A stretch of DNA of 64,000 bases from Fastidiosipila sp964627125 (GCA_964627125.1 CAZVJQ010000002.1:18365-82364); one strand, 5' to 3'. Positions 27,323 to 37,302 are shown, counted from the stretch's first letter. The notes: generated from the letters alone by a model not told the origin. Numbers and translations: made by a program.

Positions 27323-29970
27323 TGCTTCATATATTTGATGATGGATTGAATAATGATCTAAGTGATAATGAGCTAAATCCAGAAGGTTTAGATTTTGCTA
27401 GATCTAATATTGAAAGACTCGCATCTAATGAGTCTCCATCAACTTTGTCTGAAAACTCTGAAGATATTGCATATTTTAGCGAGAAGAATGATTTCCATAA
27501 TCAAAATGAATTAGAGATTATAAGTGCTGAAGATGTTGGTCAAGCTAAAGAGTGGCCAGAATTTCCTACAATTGAATCTGCTGTTAATAGTGAACATAGT
27601 CAATTTTCTACTAAGCAGCATGGTTATGAAGTATTAAAACTAGCACGTCAATTAGTAAGAGCTTTTGCAGCTTATATCCAAGAATCAGATGATTATGATT
27701 TTTCTAGAGTTATTGATGCATGTGAATATGCATTTAAAGCTCATGCGAATCAGAAGAGAGCATCTGGTGAACCATTTATTATTCATCCATTTTCTGTAGC
27801 ATTAAACCTAACTGAATTAGAAGTAGATGAAGATACTTTAGTAGCAGCTCTACTACATGACACTGTTGAAGATACTGAAATTAGTTTGCAAAATATCACA
27901 GATAGATATGGTGCAACAGTCAGTAGTCTGGTGGATGGTGTAACTAAATTAGAAAAAATTACTTATAGTAGCAATGAAGATTTACAAGCTGAGAATTTTA
28001 GAAAAATGTTCTTAGCTATGGCACAAGATATTAAAGTTGTCTTAATTAAGCTAGCAGATAGACTTCACAATATGCGTACTATGGAGTACATGCCTGCCAG
28101 AAAACAAGAGAGAATATCAAGCGAAACTCTAGATATATATGCACCACTTGCAGGTAGACTAGGTATCTATCGTTGGAAGTGGGAACTAGAGGATTTTAGT
28201 TTTAAATATCTAGATTCTAAGGCTTATCACGAGCTAGTTGGTGCTATTTCTCAGAAGAGAATTGAGCGTGAGAATTTACTAAATGGTGTTATTGATGCAC
28301 TGCATAGAGAAATTGCAGAATCAAATATATCATCAAATATTGAAGGACGTCCAAAACACTTATATTCAATTTACAAGAAAATGAGAACTAAGGATAAATC
28401 TTTAAATGAGATTTATGACTTATTTGCTTGTAGAGTTTTAGTTGATACTGTTACTGACTGTTATGCAGTTCTAGGTATTGTTCATGATATGTTTAGACCT
28501 ATGCCAGGTAGATTTAAGGATTATATTGCTATGCCTAAATCTAATGGTTATCAGTCATTGCATACTACAGTTATTGGACCAAATGGTTTCCCATTTGAAG
28601 TGCAAATTAGAACACATGAGATGCATGAACTTGCAGAGTATGGTGTTGCTGCTCACTGGCGCTATAAGGCTAAACAACAAGGTAAGAAAGTATCGACTAA
28701 ATCTACTAGGTCAGATGACAAACTTACTTGGTTAAATCAGTTACTTGATTGGCAAAAAGATATGAAGAACTCCACTCAATATATGGAGGAGCTTCGTGAA
28801 GGTTTAATTGAGGATGAGGTTTATGTATTTACTCCTAATGGGGATGTTATTGCTTTGGCCAATGGATCAACACCTATAGATTTTGCCTACCAAATTCACT
28901 CAGGTGTAGGAAATAGGATGTATGGTGCTAGAGTTAATGACACTATGGTACCAATTGACTATGTGCTTAAAAATGGTGATAGAGTTGAAATACTAACAGC
29001 AGATAGAGTTGCTGGACCAAGTAGAGACTGGTTGAAGATTGTTAAGACAAACTCAGCTAGAAAGAAAATTAATGACTGGTTTAAACAAGAACGTAAATCT
29101 GAAGATATAGAGCGTGGACGAGAAGAACTTGAAAAAGAGGTTCGTAAGTCTGGATTTGTATCTTTACAATTGTTGCGTCCAGTTTTCTTAGAAGCTATTG
29201 CGAAACGATACTCATACAGAAGTGTTGAAGATTTATATGCAGCTATCGGTTCAGGTAGTAAAAATGGTGTTACAGCCCAAAGAATTGCTCCAAAATTACG
29301 TGATGAATATATTAAGAGTTTAAGCGAAGAAGAGAGAGCTGAGCTCGGATATAGAATTGGTGAAAAAGGACAAGTAATTTATAGTCCAATGGACCCAATT
29401 ATCAAGCAAGTATCAGAGAATGCTGATAAGGGTATTGAGAATCGTGTTGAGATTAAGCAATATAAGGCAAATAAACTTGGTGTTATTGTTGAAGGAATAG
29501 ACAATACACTTGTTAATCTTGCCAATTGCTGTAGTCCAGTTCCTGGTGATGAAATTATCGGATATGTTACAAGAGGTAATGGTGTTACTGTTCATAGATC
29601 TGATTGTAACAATATGAGAAAACTTGTTAATGCCAGAGAGAGTGGAAACTATGAAGAACTCAATAAGCAGCAGATAGAAGAACTTGGTCGTTTAATCAAC
29701 GTTTATTGGGACCAAGCTGCGACTAGAGGCCTCTATAAGGTTTCTATAGTAATTACTGCTATTGATAGAACCGGGCTCTTGGTGGATGTTTCTAATGCCA
29801 TACAAGACGAGAAGGTATCAATAGTGTCTGGGCAAATGAATTCTGTTAAAGATATTACAGCTAGTTTACATCTTACTCTAGAGGTAACATCTCAAGACCA
29901 ATTTGATAGAGCTGTTGGTAGAATTAAGGCTATTCGTAATGTAACTGATGTTCGCAGAGATGATCTGTAA
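27322..29970 (+). CDS. rel: Bifunctional (p)ppGpp synthetase/hydrolase, RelA/SpoT family
   Basis: An 882-residue enzyme of the stringent response. The hydrolase HD domain shows AHANQKRASGEPFIIHP and ALLHDTVEDTE (about residues 176-186), so hydrolysis is likely intact; the synthetase has GRPKHLYSIYKKM, GRFKDYIAMPKSNGYQSLHT and VQIRTHEMHELAEYGVAAHW. TGS (VYVFTPNGDVIALANGSTPIDFAY), a zinc-finger region (NLANCCSPVPGDE, HRSDC) and an ACT domain follow. It is longer than the usual 720-740 residues because of an acidic, probably disordered N-terminal extension of about 100 residues. ATG overlaps the recJ stop. GCTTTGGCC occurs at 28852. Confidence 0.95.
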   Translation: MLHIFDDGLNNDLSDNELNPEGLDFARSNIERLASNESPSTLSENSEDIAYFSEKNDFHNQNELEIISAEDVGQAKEWPEFPTIESAVNSEHSQFSTKQHGYEVLKLARQLVRAFAAYIQESDDYDFSRVIDACEYAFKAHANQKRASGEPFIIHPFSVALNLTELEVDEDTLVAALLHDTVEDTEISLQNITDRYGATVSSLVDGVTKLEKITYSSNEDLQAENFRKMFLAMAQDIKVVLIKLADRLHNMRTMEYMPARKQERISSETLDIYAPLAGRLGIYRWKWELEDFSFKYLDSKAYHELVGAISQKRIERENLLNGVIDALHREIAESNISSNIEGRPKHLYSIYKKMRTKDKSLNEIYDLFACRVLVDTVTDCYAVLGIVHDMFRPMPGRFKDYIAMPKSNGYQSLHTTVIGPNGFPFEVQIRTHEMHELAEYGVAAHWRYKAKQQGKKVSTKSTRSDDKLTWLNQLLDWQKDMKNSTQYMEELREGLIEDEVYVFTPNGDVIALANGSTPIDFAYQIHSGVGNRMYGARVNDTMVPIDYVLKNGDRVEILTADRVAGPSRDWLKIVKTNSARKKINDWFKQERKSEDIERGREELEKEVRKSGFVSLQLLRPVFLEAIAKRYSYRSVEDLYAAIGSGSKNGVTAQRIAPKLRDEYIKSLSEEERAELGYRIGEKGQVIYSPMDPIIKQVSENADKGIENRVEIKQYKANKLGVIVEGIDNTLVNLANCCSPVPGDEIIGYVTRGNGVTVHRSDCNNMRKLVNARESGNYEELNKQQIEELGRLINVYWDQAATRGLYKVSIVITAIDRTGLLVDVSNAIQDEKVSIVSGQMNSVKDITASLHLTLEVTSQDQFDRAVGRIKAIRNVTDVRRDDL

Positions 29971-29973
29971 TCT

Positions 29974-30000
29974 CTGAAATTATCTAGAATAATCAGTTTT
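29974..30000 (+). terminator. Possible terminator after rel
   Basis: Stem CTG-AA-ATTAT / ATAATCAG with a two-base bulge, followed by four T. Weak. Confidence 0.4.
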
Positions 30001-30077
30001 AGCGTACTTATAATGAAGAGGAATGTGAATTTCTCTAACTTTCCTGTAATATATCTAATCATTTTGTAACAATAACG

Positions 30078-30156
30078 AAACTATATATTGTGGTCTTAGC
30101 GCTTGCGAGACCACTAGATGTAGTGTATATTTGTTTGTGCACTCTATATTTAGTTT
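30078..30156 (+). promoter_or_regulatory. Three NrdR-box-like elements before nrdJ
   Basis: Compared with the NrdR palindrome ACACTATATATAGTGT, similar 16-mers lie at 30078-30093 (AAACTATATATTGTGG), 30111-30126 (CCACTAGATGTAGTGT) and 30141-30156 (ACTCTATATTTAGTTT), each agreeing at about 12-13 positions. Starts are 33 and 30 bases apart, near the three-turn spacing known for NrdR box pairs. The middle one lies between -35 and -10. NrdR is the ATP/dATP-sensing repressor of ribonucleotide reductase genes; its gene is not in this window. Confidence 0.5.
30103..30131 (+). promoter_or_regulatory. Probable nrdJ promoter
   Basis: TTGCGA (30103-30108), 17-base spacer and TATATT (30126-30131). A perfect 7-bp inverted repeat GTGGTCT / AGACCAC (30090-30096, 30108-30114) spans the -35. 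Confidence 0.5.
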
Positions 30157-30208
30157 TGCAACAAAAATTATTAATTAGGAATCATTTAAATTTGTAGGAG
30201 GAAGGCCA

Positions 30209-33200
30209 ATGGCTGCAATAAAAACCTTATCAGGTCTGATTAAAAGGTATTATACAAAAGAGTTAGAAGGGCAGAGCGAGAAGGACGTATTCGATTTATT
30301 CGAATGGGAAAAACGCGATGTCTTCATGAAGGACTTCAAAACAGGTGAAGTAATTCTAGATATGAAGGATGTTGAGTTCCCTAAAGGATATTCACAAAAC
30401 TCAGTAGACATCGTTGTATCTAAGTACTTCCGTAAGGCTGGAGTACCTGAAACAGGTCATGAAGTATCATTAAGACAATTAGTTCACAGAATGGTAGATT
30501 TCTGGGTAGCATCATTACAAGATGAGAAGATGATTACTCAAAAAGATGCAAAAATTCTATATGATGAATTAGTATTCTCTATGCTATCACAACAATTTGC
30601 GCCTAACTCACCACAATGGTTTAACACAGGTCTAAAGAGAACTCACGGTATTGCTGGGGGCAGTAACGGAATGTTCTACTATGATGAGAAGGACGGCAAG
30701 GTAAAGGTATCAGAAGATAGCTACACAAGAACCCAAGCTTCAGCATGTTTTATTCTTTCAATTGAAGATACATTATTAGGTGATCACTCAATTACACGTG
30801 CATATGAAACTGAAACAAGATTATTCAAGGGTGGTTCAGGTACTGGTAGTAACTTCTCAAACATCCGTGCAGAAGGCGAAAAATTATCCGGTGGTGGTGT
30901 TTCATCAGGTGTAATGAGTTTCTTATTAGGTTTAGATAGAAACGCTGGTGCAATCAAATCTGGTGGTACTACAAGACGTGCTGCTAAGATGGTTATCTTA
31001 GATATTGATCACCCAGATATAGTTTCATTCATGGAATGGAAGGCTCACGAAGAAGATAAGGCAGTTTCATTAATGAAGATGGGTTATTCAGGTGGTATCG
31101 ATGGTGAGGCATATGCTTCAGTATCAGGTCAAAACTCAAATAACTCAGTAAGACTTACAGATGACTTCATGAGAAAAGTATTAGCTTTAGATGAAAATCC
31201 AGAACAAACAATTACCTTAAAGGGTAGAGTAGACCAAGATATTAATACAGAAGCTAAAGTTGCTGAATTATGGGAAACATTTAACCAAGCGGCTTGGCGT
31301 TCAGCTGACCCTGCTCCACAATTTGATGACACTATTAATGCATGGCATACAAGTCCTGCAGGTGAAGATGGTGATGTATGGGCAAAACACAATAGAATTA
31401 ATGGATCAAACCCATGTTCAGAGTACTTGTTCTTAGATGATACAAGCTGTAACTTAGCATCAATTAATGTATACAACTTTTTCAATACAGACACAAGAGA
31501 GTTTGACTTAGAAGGTTACATCCACGTAATTACTATTACTCAATTAGTATTAGAAGCATCAATTCACTGGGGTCAATTCCCAACTGAAGACGTAGCTCGT
31601 AGAACTCACTTATTCAGAACAACAGGTTTAGGTATTGCAAACTTATCATCACTATTGATGGTTATGGGCTTACCTTATGACTCAAATGAAGCACGTACAT
31701 TAGCAGCAGCTCTTGTAGGTATTTTAACTGGCCAAAGCTACTACACCTCAGCATTAGAAGCTAAGAAGGTAGGAGCATTTGAGAAGTATGAAATCAACAA
31801 ACCTTACATGGAAAGAGTTATTCGTAACCACAGCCGTGTAGCAGGTGCTAGAACAGATAAATTAGAAGACTTAGGTTACAACCCACTAATCGTAAACCAC
31901 TCAATGTTAGACAAGATGGGTCTTAAGAATGTTTCAGAGAGCCTAAAACAAGTTTGGTTAGATGCAGAAGAAATTGGTAATGAGCACGGTTACAGAAATG
32001 CACAAGTAACAGTTATTGCTCCTACAGGTACAATTTCATTCGCAATGGACTGTGGTGCTACAAGTATTGAGCCATTCTTCAGCCACGTAAGCTACAAGAA
32101 GCTTGTAGGTGGTGGTACTATGGTTATCACAAACCCAATCATTGAAGAAGCTTTAATTACTTTAGCTTACTCAGAAGATCAAATTGCTGACATTACTGAA
32201 TACATCACAAGAAAAGATGATAATGGCTTCATTATCGACGGTAAGATTGAAGGTGCACCACATCTTAAAGATGAGCACTTAGCAGTATTTGATACAGCAA
32301 ACCAAACAGGTACAGGTGAAAGATTCATCGCTCCTAAGGGTCACGTATTAATGGTTGCAGCAATGACACCACTATTATCAGGTGCTATTTCTAAGACTGT
32401 TAACTTACCAAATACAGCAACTGTTGATGACTTCAAGGATGTACATATCTTAGCTTGGAAGACAGGTGTTAAGGCAATCTCACTTTATAGAGATGGTTCT
32501 AAGAGTGCACAACCTCTAAATAGAACTCTAGATGATGATAAGGTAAGTGAAGACTTAGATAAATTATCTTACGATGCATTGCTTGACTTTGCCAAAGGTG
32601 CCCAAAGCGATTTAGCAAATGTTAAAGCTAATACAAGCGAGAGAGAAAAACTTGTAGGTATCAGATCTGGCCACACACATCCAGCAATTATTGATGGTGT
32701 TAAGATTTACGCTACTGTAAATAGAGATGAGAACAACGATATCTCAGAAATTTACTTAACTTCAGATAGAGAAGGTACAACAATCATGGGATTACTTAAC
32801 TCATTAAGTAAGACAATCTCAGTGATGTTACAATACCAAATCCCTGCAACTAAGATTTCTAAGATGTTAAGAGGTCAAAAGTATGAGCCATATGGTTTCG
32901 TCCAAAGACACCCATTCATCAAGAATGTAAGCTCTATCTCAGACTTCATCAGTAAGATTATTGATATTGAAATGGGAGACTACACAAGAGTTCAAGTTAA
33001 ACCAGAAGGTTACACAAGTCCAGATCCAAAATGGGCACCAAATGGTATTGCTCACAGAGTAAACTTCACAAATGCAACAGGTGTTGATATTCAAGCAGCT
33101 GAAGAAGCAGCTACAGCAGTAGAGCCAGTTGTAGTAGAAGTAGTTGAAGTAGCTCCAGCAACTAATGAAGACACAATTCATGAGTCAGCAGTAGAACTTG

Positions 33201-33322
33201 CTGAAGGTGCTGAAAGAGTATATGACGGTAGTGAGTGCTACACATGTTCAAGTACAAGAATGGTACAAAATGGTACATGTATGGTATGTCTAGACTGTGG
33301 TTCAACAACAGGTTGTTCATAG
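30209..33322 (+). CDS. nrdJ: Adenosylcobalamin-dependent (class II) ribonucleotide reductase
   Basis: A 1037-residue enzyme making deoxyribonucleotides without oxygen, using adenosylcobalamin. Recognisable parts are PNSPQWFNTGL, ACFILSIEDTL (first redox Cys), FKGGSGTGSNFS, NPCSEYLFLDDTSCNLASINVYNF with catalytic residues, and VIAPTGTISFAMDCGATSIEP. Near the end, after an Ala/Val/Glu-rich linker (about residues 965-1005), comes the zinc-binding tail CYTCSSTRMVQNG and CMVCLDCGSTTGCS. The ribosome site AGGAGGAAGG is very strong, and codon use suggests high expression. No cobalamin riboswitch is visible upstream; NrdR-like boxes are. It implies B12 uptake or synthesis elsewhere in the genome. Confidence 0.96.
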   Translation: MAAIKTLSGLIKRYYTKELEGQSEKDVFDLFEWEKRDVFMKDFKTGEVILDMKDVEFPKGYSQNSVDIVVSKYFRKAGVPETGHEVSLRQLVHRMVDFWVASLQDEKMITQKDAKILYDELVFSMLSQQFAPNSPQWFNTGLKRTHGIAGGSNGMFYYDEKDGKVKVSEDSYTRTQASACFILSIEDTLLGDHSITRAYETETRLFKGGSGTGSNFSNIRAEGEKLSGGGVSSGVMSFLLGLDRNAGAIKSGGTTRRAAKMVILDIDHPDIVSFMEWKAHEEDKAVSLMKMGYSGGIDGEAYASVSGQNSNNSVRLTDDFMRKVLALDENPEQTITLKGRVDQDINTEAKVAELWETFNQAAWRSADPAPQFDDTINAWHTSPAGEDGDVWAKHNRINGSNPCSEYLFLDDTSCNLASINVYNFFNTDTREFDLEGYIHVITITQLVLEASIHWGQFPTEDVARRTHLFRTTGLGIANLSSLLMVMGLPYDSNEARTLAAALVGILTGQSYYTSALEAKKVGAFEKYEINKPYMERVIRNHSRVAGARTDKLEDLGYNPLIVNHSMLDKMGLKNVSESLKQVWLDAEEIGNEHGYRNAQVTVIAPTGTISFAMDCGATSIEPFFSHVSYKKLVGGGTMVITNPIIEEALITLAYSEDQIADITEYITRKDDNGFIIDGKIEGAPHLKDEHLAVFDTANQTGTGERFIAPKGHVLMVAAMTPLLSGAISKTVNLPNTATVDDFKDVHILAWKTGVKAISLYRDGSKSAQPLNRTLDDDKVSEDLDKLSYDALLDFAKGAQSDLANVKANTSEREKLVGIRSGHTHPAIIDGVKIYATVNRDENNDISEIYLTSDREGTTIMGLLNSLSKTISVMLQYQIPATKISKMLRGQKYEPYGFVQRHPFIKNVSSISDFISKIIDIEMGDYTRVQVKPEGYTSPDPKWAPNGIAHRVNFTNATGVDIQAAEEAATAVEPVVVEVVEVAPATNEDTIHESAVELAEGAERVYDGSECYTCSSTRMVQNGTCMVCLDCGSTTGCS

Positions 33323-33349
33323 GTCTAAGCCAGAATAATTAGAAGTAAA

Positions 33350-33388
33350 AATATAGCCTCAAGAGTTTTAATTTCTTGAGGCTATATT
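33350..33388. terminator. Bidirectional terminator, nrdJ and YitT gene
   Basis: Perfect 15-bp stem AATATAGCCTCAAGA / TCTTGAGGCTATATT with a 9-base loop. Confidence 0.85.
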
Positions 33389-33408
33389 CATGTGTAAAAA
33401 CATTAATC

Positions 33409-34464
33409 TTAATCGTATGGTTCTAGTTTAAAGTTACCTTGTAATTGTTCAGAGTCAGTAATATTTAAAAATACCTTAGGATGATTTTGCTTCAAGTAAG
33501 CATTAATAAGTTTAACATCAGTTCTTTCAATAACCATGTATAGTAAGTAGCTGCCTTCTTGAGTATATGCACCTTTACCTTCAAAAATAGTTATTCCGTG
33601 TCCTGTTAATTCCATAAGTTCTTTAGCAAGTGGCTCAGGCTCTTTTGTGATGACAAAAGCAGTCCTTCTCTGGTACCTTAATTGTCCCTGACCAATAGCA
33701 ACTGTTAGTAAGAATTGGAAGATAATTGAATATAGAGCATTGTCATAACCAAACATTGCACCATAAATTACATAAATAAATGCATTGAAGATTAGAGCAT
33801 AGTGCCAAGCTGAATTTCCAGTTTTATTCTGCATAGATAAGGTTATAAAATCAGTACCACCACTACATGCATTCACATTCAAAATTAATACAGATGCAAA
33901 AGCATAGAGCATTGCACCAAAAACTACATTCAAGAAGACATCATCTGTGATATGTACAGTAGGGAGTAAGTCAACTAAGATACTTAGATTAACAACGCCA
34001 AGTACTGAGAGCATAACAAACTTTTTACCTAGATTTCTAAATGCATAAATTGCTGGTAGAGCATTAAATAGAATGTTTAAAATAGAATATGGAATTTCTA
34101 TGTTGTAATAATCTAGTCCAATTCTTTGAAGTAATACAGTTAAACCAGAAAAACCACCTGGTAAAACCTCTGCAGGATTCATGAAATTCTTCAAAGTAAA
34201 TGCCTGAATGAAACTTGCAACTATTACAATTAAAACACGTCTTAAAAGTTTCTTATTACTCTCTCTATATTCTGTGGTTAGAAGTTCTTGTTTAAGCTCA
34301 TCATCAGCTAACTCTAACTGAATATGATCACCGTCAAGTTCGTTATCTAAAACTTGAGTTTTTAGCATTGAATCTTCAATACCAGCTGTCTCACTTACAA
34401 GGCTATTTGTATCTAAAATATTGCCTAAATCAATATTACTATTCCCATTACGATTTTCTTCCAT
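33409..34464 (-). CDS. YitT family (DUF2179) membrane protein
   Basis: A 351-residue protein. About 75 polar N-terminal residues are followed by five hydrophobic helices (the first reads VLIVIVASFIQAFTLKNFM) with the family segment LPGGFSGLTVLLQRIG and, after the membrane part, a cytoplasmic DUF2179 domain (RTAFVITKEPEPLAKELMEL, TGHGITIFEGKGAYT). YitT proteins are widespread in Bacillota; the function is unknown. The start at ATG 34464 has GAGGAG 5 bases ahead, better placed than the GTG at 34470. The long acidic N-terminal region is unusual for the family. Confidence 0.88.
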   Translation of the reverse strand: MEENRNGNSNIDLGNILDTNSLVSETAGIEDSMLKTQVLDNELDGDHIQLELADDELKQELLTTEYRESNKKLLRRVLIVIVASFIQAFTLKNFMNPAEVLPGGFSGLTVLLQRIGLDYYNIEIPYSILNILFNALPAIYAFRNLGKKFVMLSVLGVVNLSILVDLLPTVHITDDVFLNVVFGAMLYAFASVLILNVNACSGGTDFITLSMQNKTGNSAWHYALIFNAFIYVIYGAMFGYDNALYSIIFQFLLTVAIGQGQLRYQRRTAFVITKEPEPLAKELMELTGHGITIFEGKGAYTQEGSYLLYMVIERTDVKLINAYLKQNHPKVFLNITDSEQLQGNFKLEPYD

Positions 34465-34589
34465 ATTCACTCCTCAAGAAGCATAATGAAATAATTATAG
34501 TCTATTTCTCATCTAAAAATATCACTTGTTAATGCAAATTATTTTTATTTTTATGAGCTCAAGAGAATAAATATGAAATACAAAAAGGT

Positions 34590-34634
34590 ATAAAGAAACC
34601 CTTTCTTCTGGACAATAATTTCCAGCTGAAAGGG
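34590..34634 (-). terminator. Terminator at the end of the mal operon
   Basis: Read on the minus strand: stem CCCTTTC / GAAAGGG with inner CTGGA / TCCAG pairing, followed by TTTCTTTAT. Confidence 0.8.
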
Positions 34635-34668
34635 CTTATAGAATTATATTTTTATGTGCTAATAAATC

Positions 34669-36279
34669 TTAATTAGGCTTAAATACTGCAACTCCAGCAG
34701 CAGGAATTGTAACTACACCATCTTCTATAGTTAATTCTTCTTGCTCGAAGTTCTTAAGCTCTGCAACTAATTCATATTCTGCATAATCAGTAGAGGAGAG
34801 GTCGAACTCAGATGCAGCTTGACCAAAGTTCATAACAATCAATACTTCATGAGTTTCTCCTTCTTCATCTGTCCAAGCTTTGTATATAGGAACTAACTCT
34901 TTATTTTCAATTTGAGATGCATGTTCTGTTAATCCACGTGATATTTCAGGGAAGGCATGGTTAATTCTCACTGCTTGAATGTAGTAATTTAGTAAGGAGG
35001 CTTCATCTTCAATTTGATCAGCAACTGAACCAAATGAATATCCATAAGATCCTTCATCTAACTGAGCACCATCTGTCTGATAATCTACATCCTCGCCCCA
35101 GTACATGTAAGCACGTTTGTTTTCATCACGTCCTGCACCACGCATACCAATTTCTTCACCATAGTAAATAAAAGTATTACCAGTAGTGAAAATATTACTT
35201 GCAGCAGCTAATCTTAACTTATTTTCATCAGATGCCAAAAAACCAGCTAATCTACCTGTATCATGGTTACTCATGAAAGGAGCATTTATTGCATCAGGGT
35301 TTACTTCCCAAATACCTTCATTGACTATAGCTAGATTTTGCGCGTAGCTTTGGCCATCTTGTAAGTTAATAGATCTAACTGTTTGACCGCTCTGTTCAGC
35401 GAAAGTGAAGTCGAAGAATGAATCAATTCCACTCTTGTAATACTCTTTAACTACATTGTAACCAGTCCAAGCTTCACCTACTAAGTAAGCATCCTCTTTA
35501 ATTGATTTAGCTGCCTCATTAATCCAGCCTAGAATCTCAATATTGTGTGGATCATTTCCAGAATCAAATTCCTTAACCGCATCCAATCTGAAACCATCTA
35601 CATCTCTATCTATTAACCAGAACTCCATTATGTCTGTGAAATCAGCTCTTACATCTTCGCTATCTAGGTTAATATCTGGCATGCCTGACCAGAATTGGCC
35701 TTCGTAGTAGTAGTCACTTGTACCTGCCTGGTACCAAACATCGCTATGTTTTTGTTCGCTGAAGAAGTAGTAGTCAATGTACTTGTTGTCTAAATCGCCA
35801 TTTTCTAGTGCTTCAACAGCTTCCAAGAACCACGGATGTTCACTTGAAGAGTGGTTCATTACCAAGTCAATAATAACTTTAATTCCACGCTCATGAGCAG
35901 CTTCAACGAATTCATCGAAATCTTCCAATGTTCCATATACAGGATCAATTTCCTTATAGTTGGTCACATCATATTTGTGGTAGGTAGGGGAAGGGTTGAT
36001 TGGCATTAACCAAATTCCTGTAGCACCCAAGTCAGTCATGGTACTGTCTTTACCATCATTAACATAGTCTAGTTGTGCGGTTAATCCAGGAAAATCTCCA
36101 ATTCCGTCACCATCACTATCTGCGAATGAATATACAAATATCTCATAGTAAGTGTCGTAGTTATCGTCCACTACAACAGTTTCCAAGCCTGAGCTACTAG
36201 CACAAGATGCTAATGTAAATACACTTAGCACCATAGCCATGGCCAAAGCAAACTTTCTCATTAATCTATTTTCTTTCAT
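34669..36279 (-). CDS. Surface alpha-amylase family (GH13) lipoprotein
   Basis: A 536-residue secreted glucan hydrolase. A lipoprotein signal peptide (MRKFALAMAMVLSVFTLASC) attaches it to the outer face of the membrane. GH13 regions are visible: VIDLVMNHSSSEHPW, DGFRLDAVKEF with the nucleophile Asp, YLVGEAW with the acid/base Glu, and FMSNHDTGR with the third acid. SDGDGIGDFPGLTAQLDYV resembles the calcium and oligo-1,6-glucosidase-like N-terminal loop. It would cut starch or dextrins to feed the MalE/F/G transporter encoded upstream in the same operon. Exact specificity (amylase, neopullulanase) is open. The nonamer occurs twice (35347, and 36241 in the signal peptide). Confidence 0.9.
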   Translation of the reverse strand: MKENRLMRKFALAMAMVLSVFTLASCASSSGLETVVVDDNYDTYYEIFVYSFADSDGDGIGDFPGLTAQLDYVNDGKDSTMTDLGATGIWLMPINPSPTYHKYDVTNYKEIDPVYGTLEDFDEFVEAAHERGIKVIIDLVMNHSSSEHPWFLEAVEALENGDLDNKYIDYYFFSEQKHSDVWYQAGTSDYYYEGQFWSGMPDINLDSEDVRADFTDIMEFWLIDRDVDGFRLDAVKEFDSGNDPHNIEILGWINEAAKSIKEDAYLVGEAWTGYNVVKEYYKSGIDSFFDFTFAEQSGQTVRSINLQDGQSYAQNLAIVNEGIWEVNPDAINAPFMSNHDTGRLAGFLASDENKLRLAAASNIFTTGNTFIYYGEEIGMRGAGRDENKRAYMYWGEDVDYQTDGAQLDEGSYGYSFGSVADQIEDEASLLNYYIQAVRINHAFPEISRGLTEHASQIENKELVPIYKAWTDEEGETHEVLIVMNFGQAASEFDLSSTDYAEYELVAELKNFEQEELTIEDGVVTIPAAGVAVFKPN

Positions 36280-36303
36280 ATTTCCTCATCTATTCATATT
36301 CAT

Positions 36304-36341
36304 AAAAAAAGAGGGAATATAGGCATAGCCAATCCCTCTTT
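36304..36341 (-). terminator. Hairpin terminator between malG and the amylase gene
   Basis: Read on the minus strand: AAAGAGGGA / TCCCTCTTT with a 16-base loop followed by a run of seven T. It lies inside the operon and probably lowers amylase transcription, or acts as a processing barrier. Confidence 0.75.
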
Positions 36342-36360
36342 AGTCTTAACAAAATTTTGT

Positions 36361-37302
36361 CTAACCCTTAACAGCACCTGCAACACTTTGGTTGTAGTAT
36401 CTTTGCATGATAATTGTAAGAATACCAATTGGAACTGCAACCATAACACCACCGGCCATGAAGTTAGCAAACCAGGTATTTATATATTCTCTATTAAGCA
36501 TGTTGTAGAGACCAACTGATACTGTCCAGTATTTACTCTGAGCACCAGTAATAACTCTTGCTGAAATAAAGTCTAACCATGGACCTAGGAAAGAGGTAAT
36601 TATGAGGTAGACAATCATTGGCTTACTAATTGGAATGATAACCTTAGTAAATATTTGCCACTGAGTTGCACCATCTATTGTTGCCGCCTCATCCAAGTCT
36701 CTAGGAATGGAATCCATATAACCTTTAAGGAGTAAGAATCCAGCTCCCGAACCTGCTGAGTAAATTAAAATTAAACCTACATATACGAAGTCGCCTTCTA
36801 GTAATCCTATTGCTTTAAGAATTTGGTATACAGCAACCATTGACATGAATCCAGGGAATAGTCCAATAATCATTGAACCTTGGATTAATGATTGACGTGT
36901 TTTAAATCTTCTTCTACTTAGTGCATATGAAACTGAAATAACAAAAGTAGTAGAAATAGCACAGACAATTATCGCAATGAAGAATGTATTTAAGAACATT
37001 CTAGGGAAGTTGAAAATTTGTATCTGTGCAGGTTCAAACATCTCTGTATAGTTCTTAATTGTCCAGTGCTCTGGGAATAGGGTAGCGAAGTAACCTACGT
37101 TAGCTGGTAAAATTTCATTTGGATCAGTAGGGGATACTCTACCTCTAAATGAGTTTAGGAATATCCATACAAGTGGGAAAATCCAAATTAAGACCAGGAT
37201 TAATAAACCTAAGTGGATGAATACTTCTTTTGTTACTGTAGCACCGCTTAATTTATTTCTATTTTCTATAACTATTAAATCTTCTTTATTTTTCTTAGCC
37301 AT
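36361..37302 (-). CDS. Maltodextrin ABC transporter permease, MalG type
   Basis: A 313-residue membrane protein with six helices and the cytoplasmic EAA loop EAATIDGATQWQIFTKVIIPISKP (in parts, about residues 200-224) that docks to the ABC ATPase. The C-terminus (QRYYNQSVAGAVKG) is a MalG hallmark. The ribosome site AGGAGG is strong. It follows the MalF-type gene by 9 bases, so both permeases should be made together. No ATPase gene lies in the cluster, so a shared MsmX/MalK-like ATPase must be encoded elsewhere. Confidence 0.93.
   Translation of the reverse strand: MAKKNKEDLIVIENRNKLSGATVTKEVFIHLGLLILVLIWIFPLVWIFLNSFRGRVSPTDPNEILPANVGYFATLFPEHWTIKNYTEMFEPAQIQIFNFPRMFLNTFFIAIIVCAISTTFVISVSYALSRRRFKTRQSLIQGSMIIGLFPGFMSMVAVYQILKAIGLLEGDFVYVGLILIYSAGSGAGFLLLKGYMDSIPRDLDEAATIDGATQWQIFTKVIIPISKPMIVYLIITSFLGPWLDFISARVITGAQSKYWTVSVGLYNMLNREYINTWFANFMAGGVMVAVPIGILTIIMQRYYNQSVAGAVKG

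Noticed and set aside
30001..30208. Cobalamin riboswitch before B12-dependent nrdJ
   Set aside because: The gap is short and the B12-box consensus is not visible.
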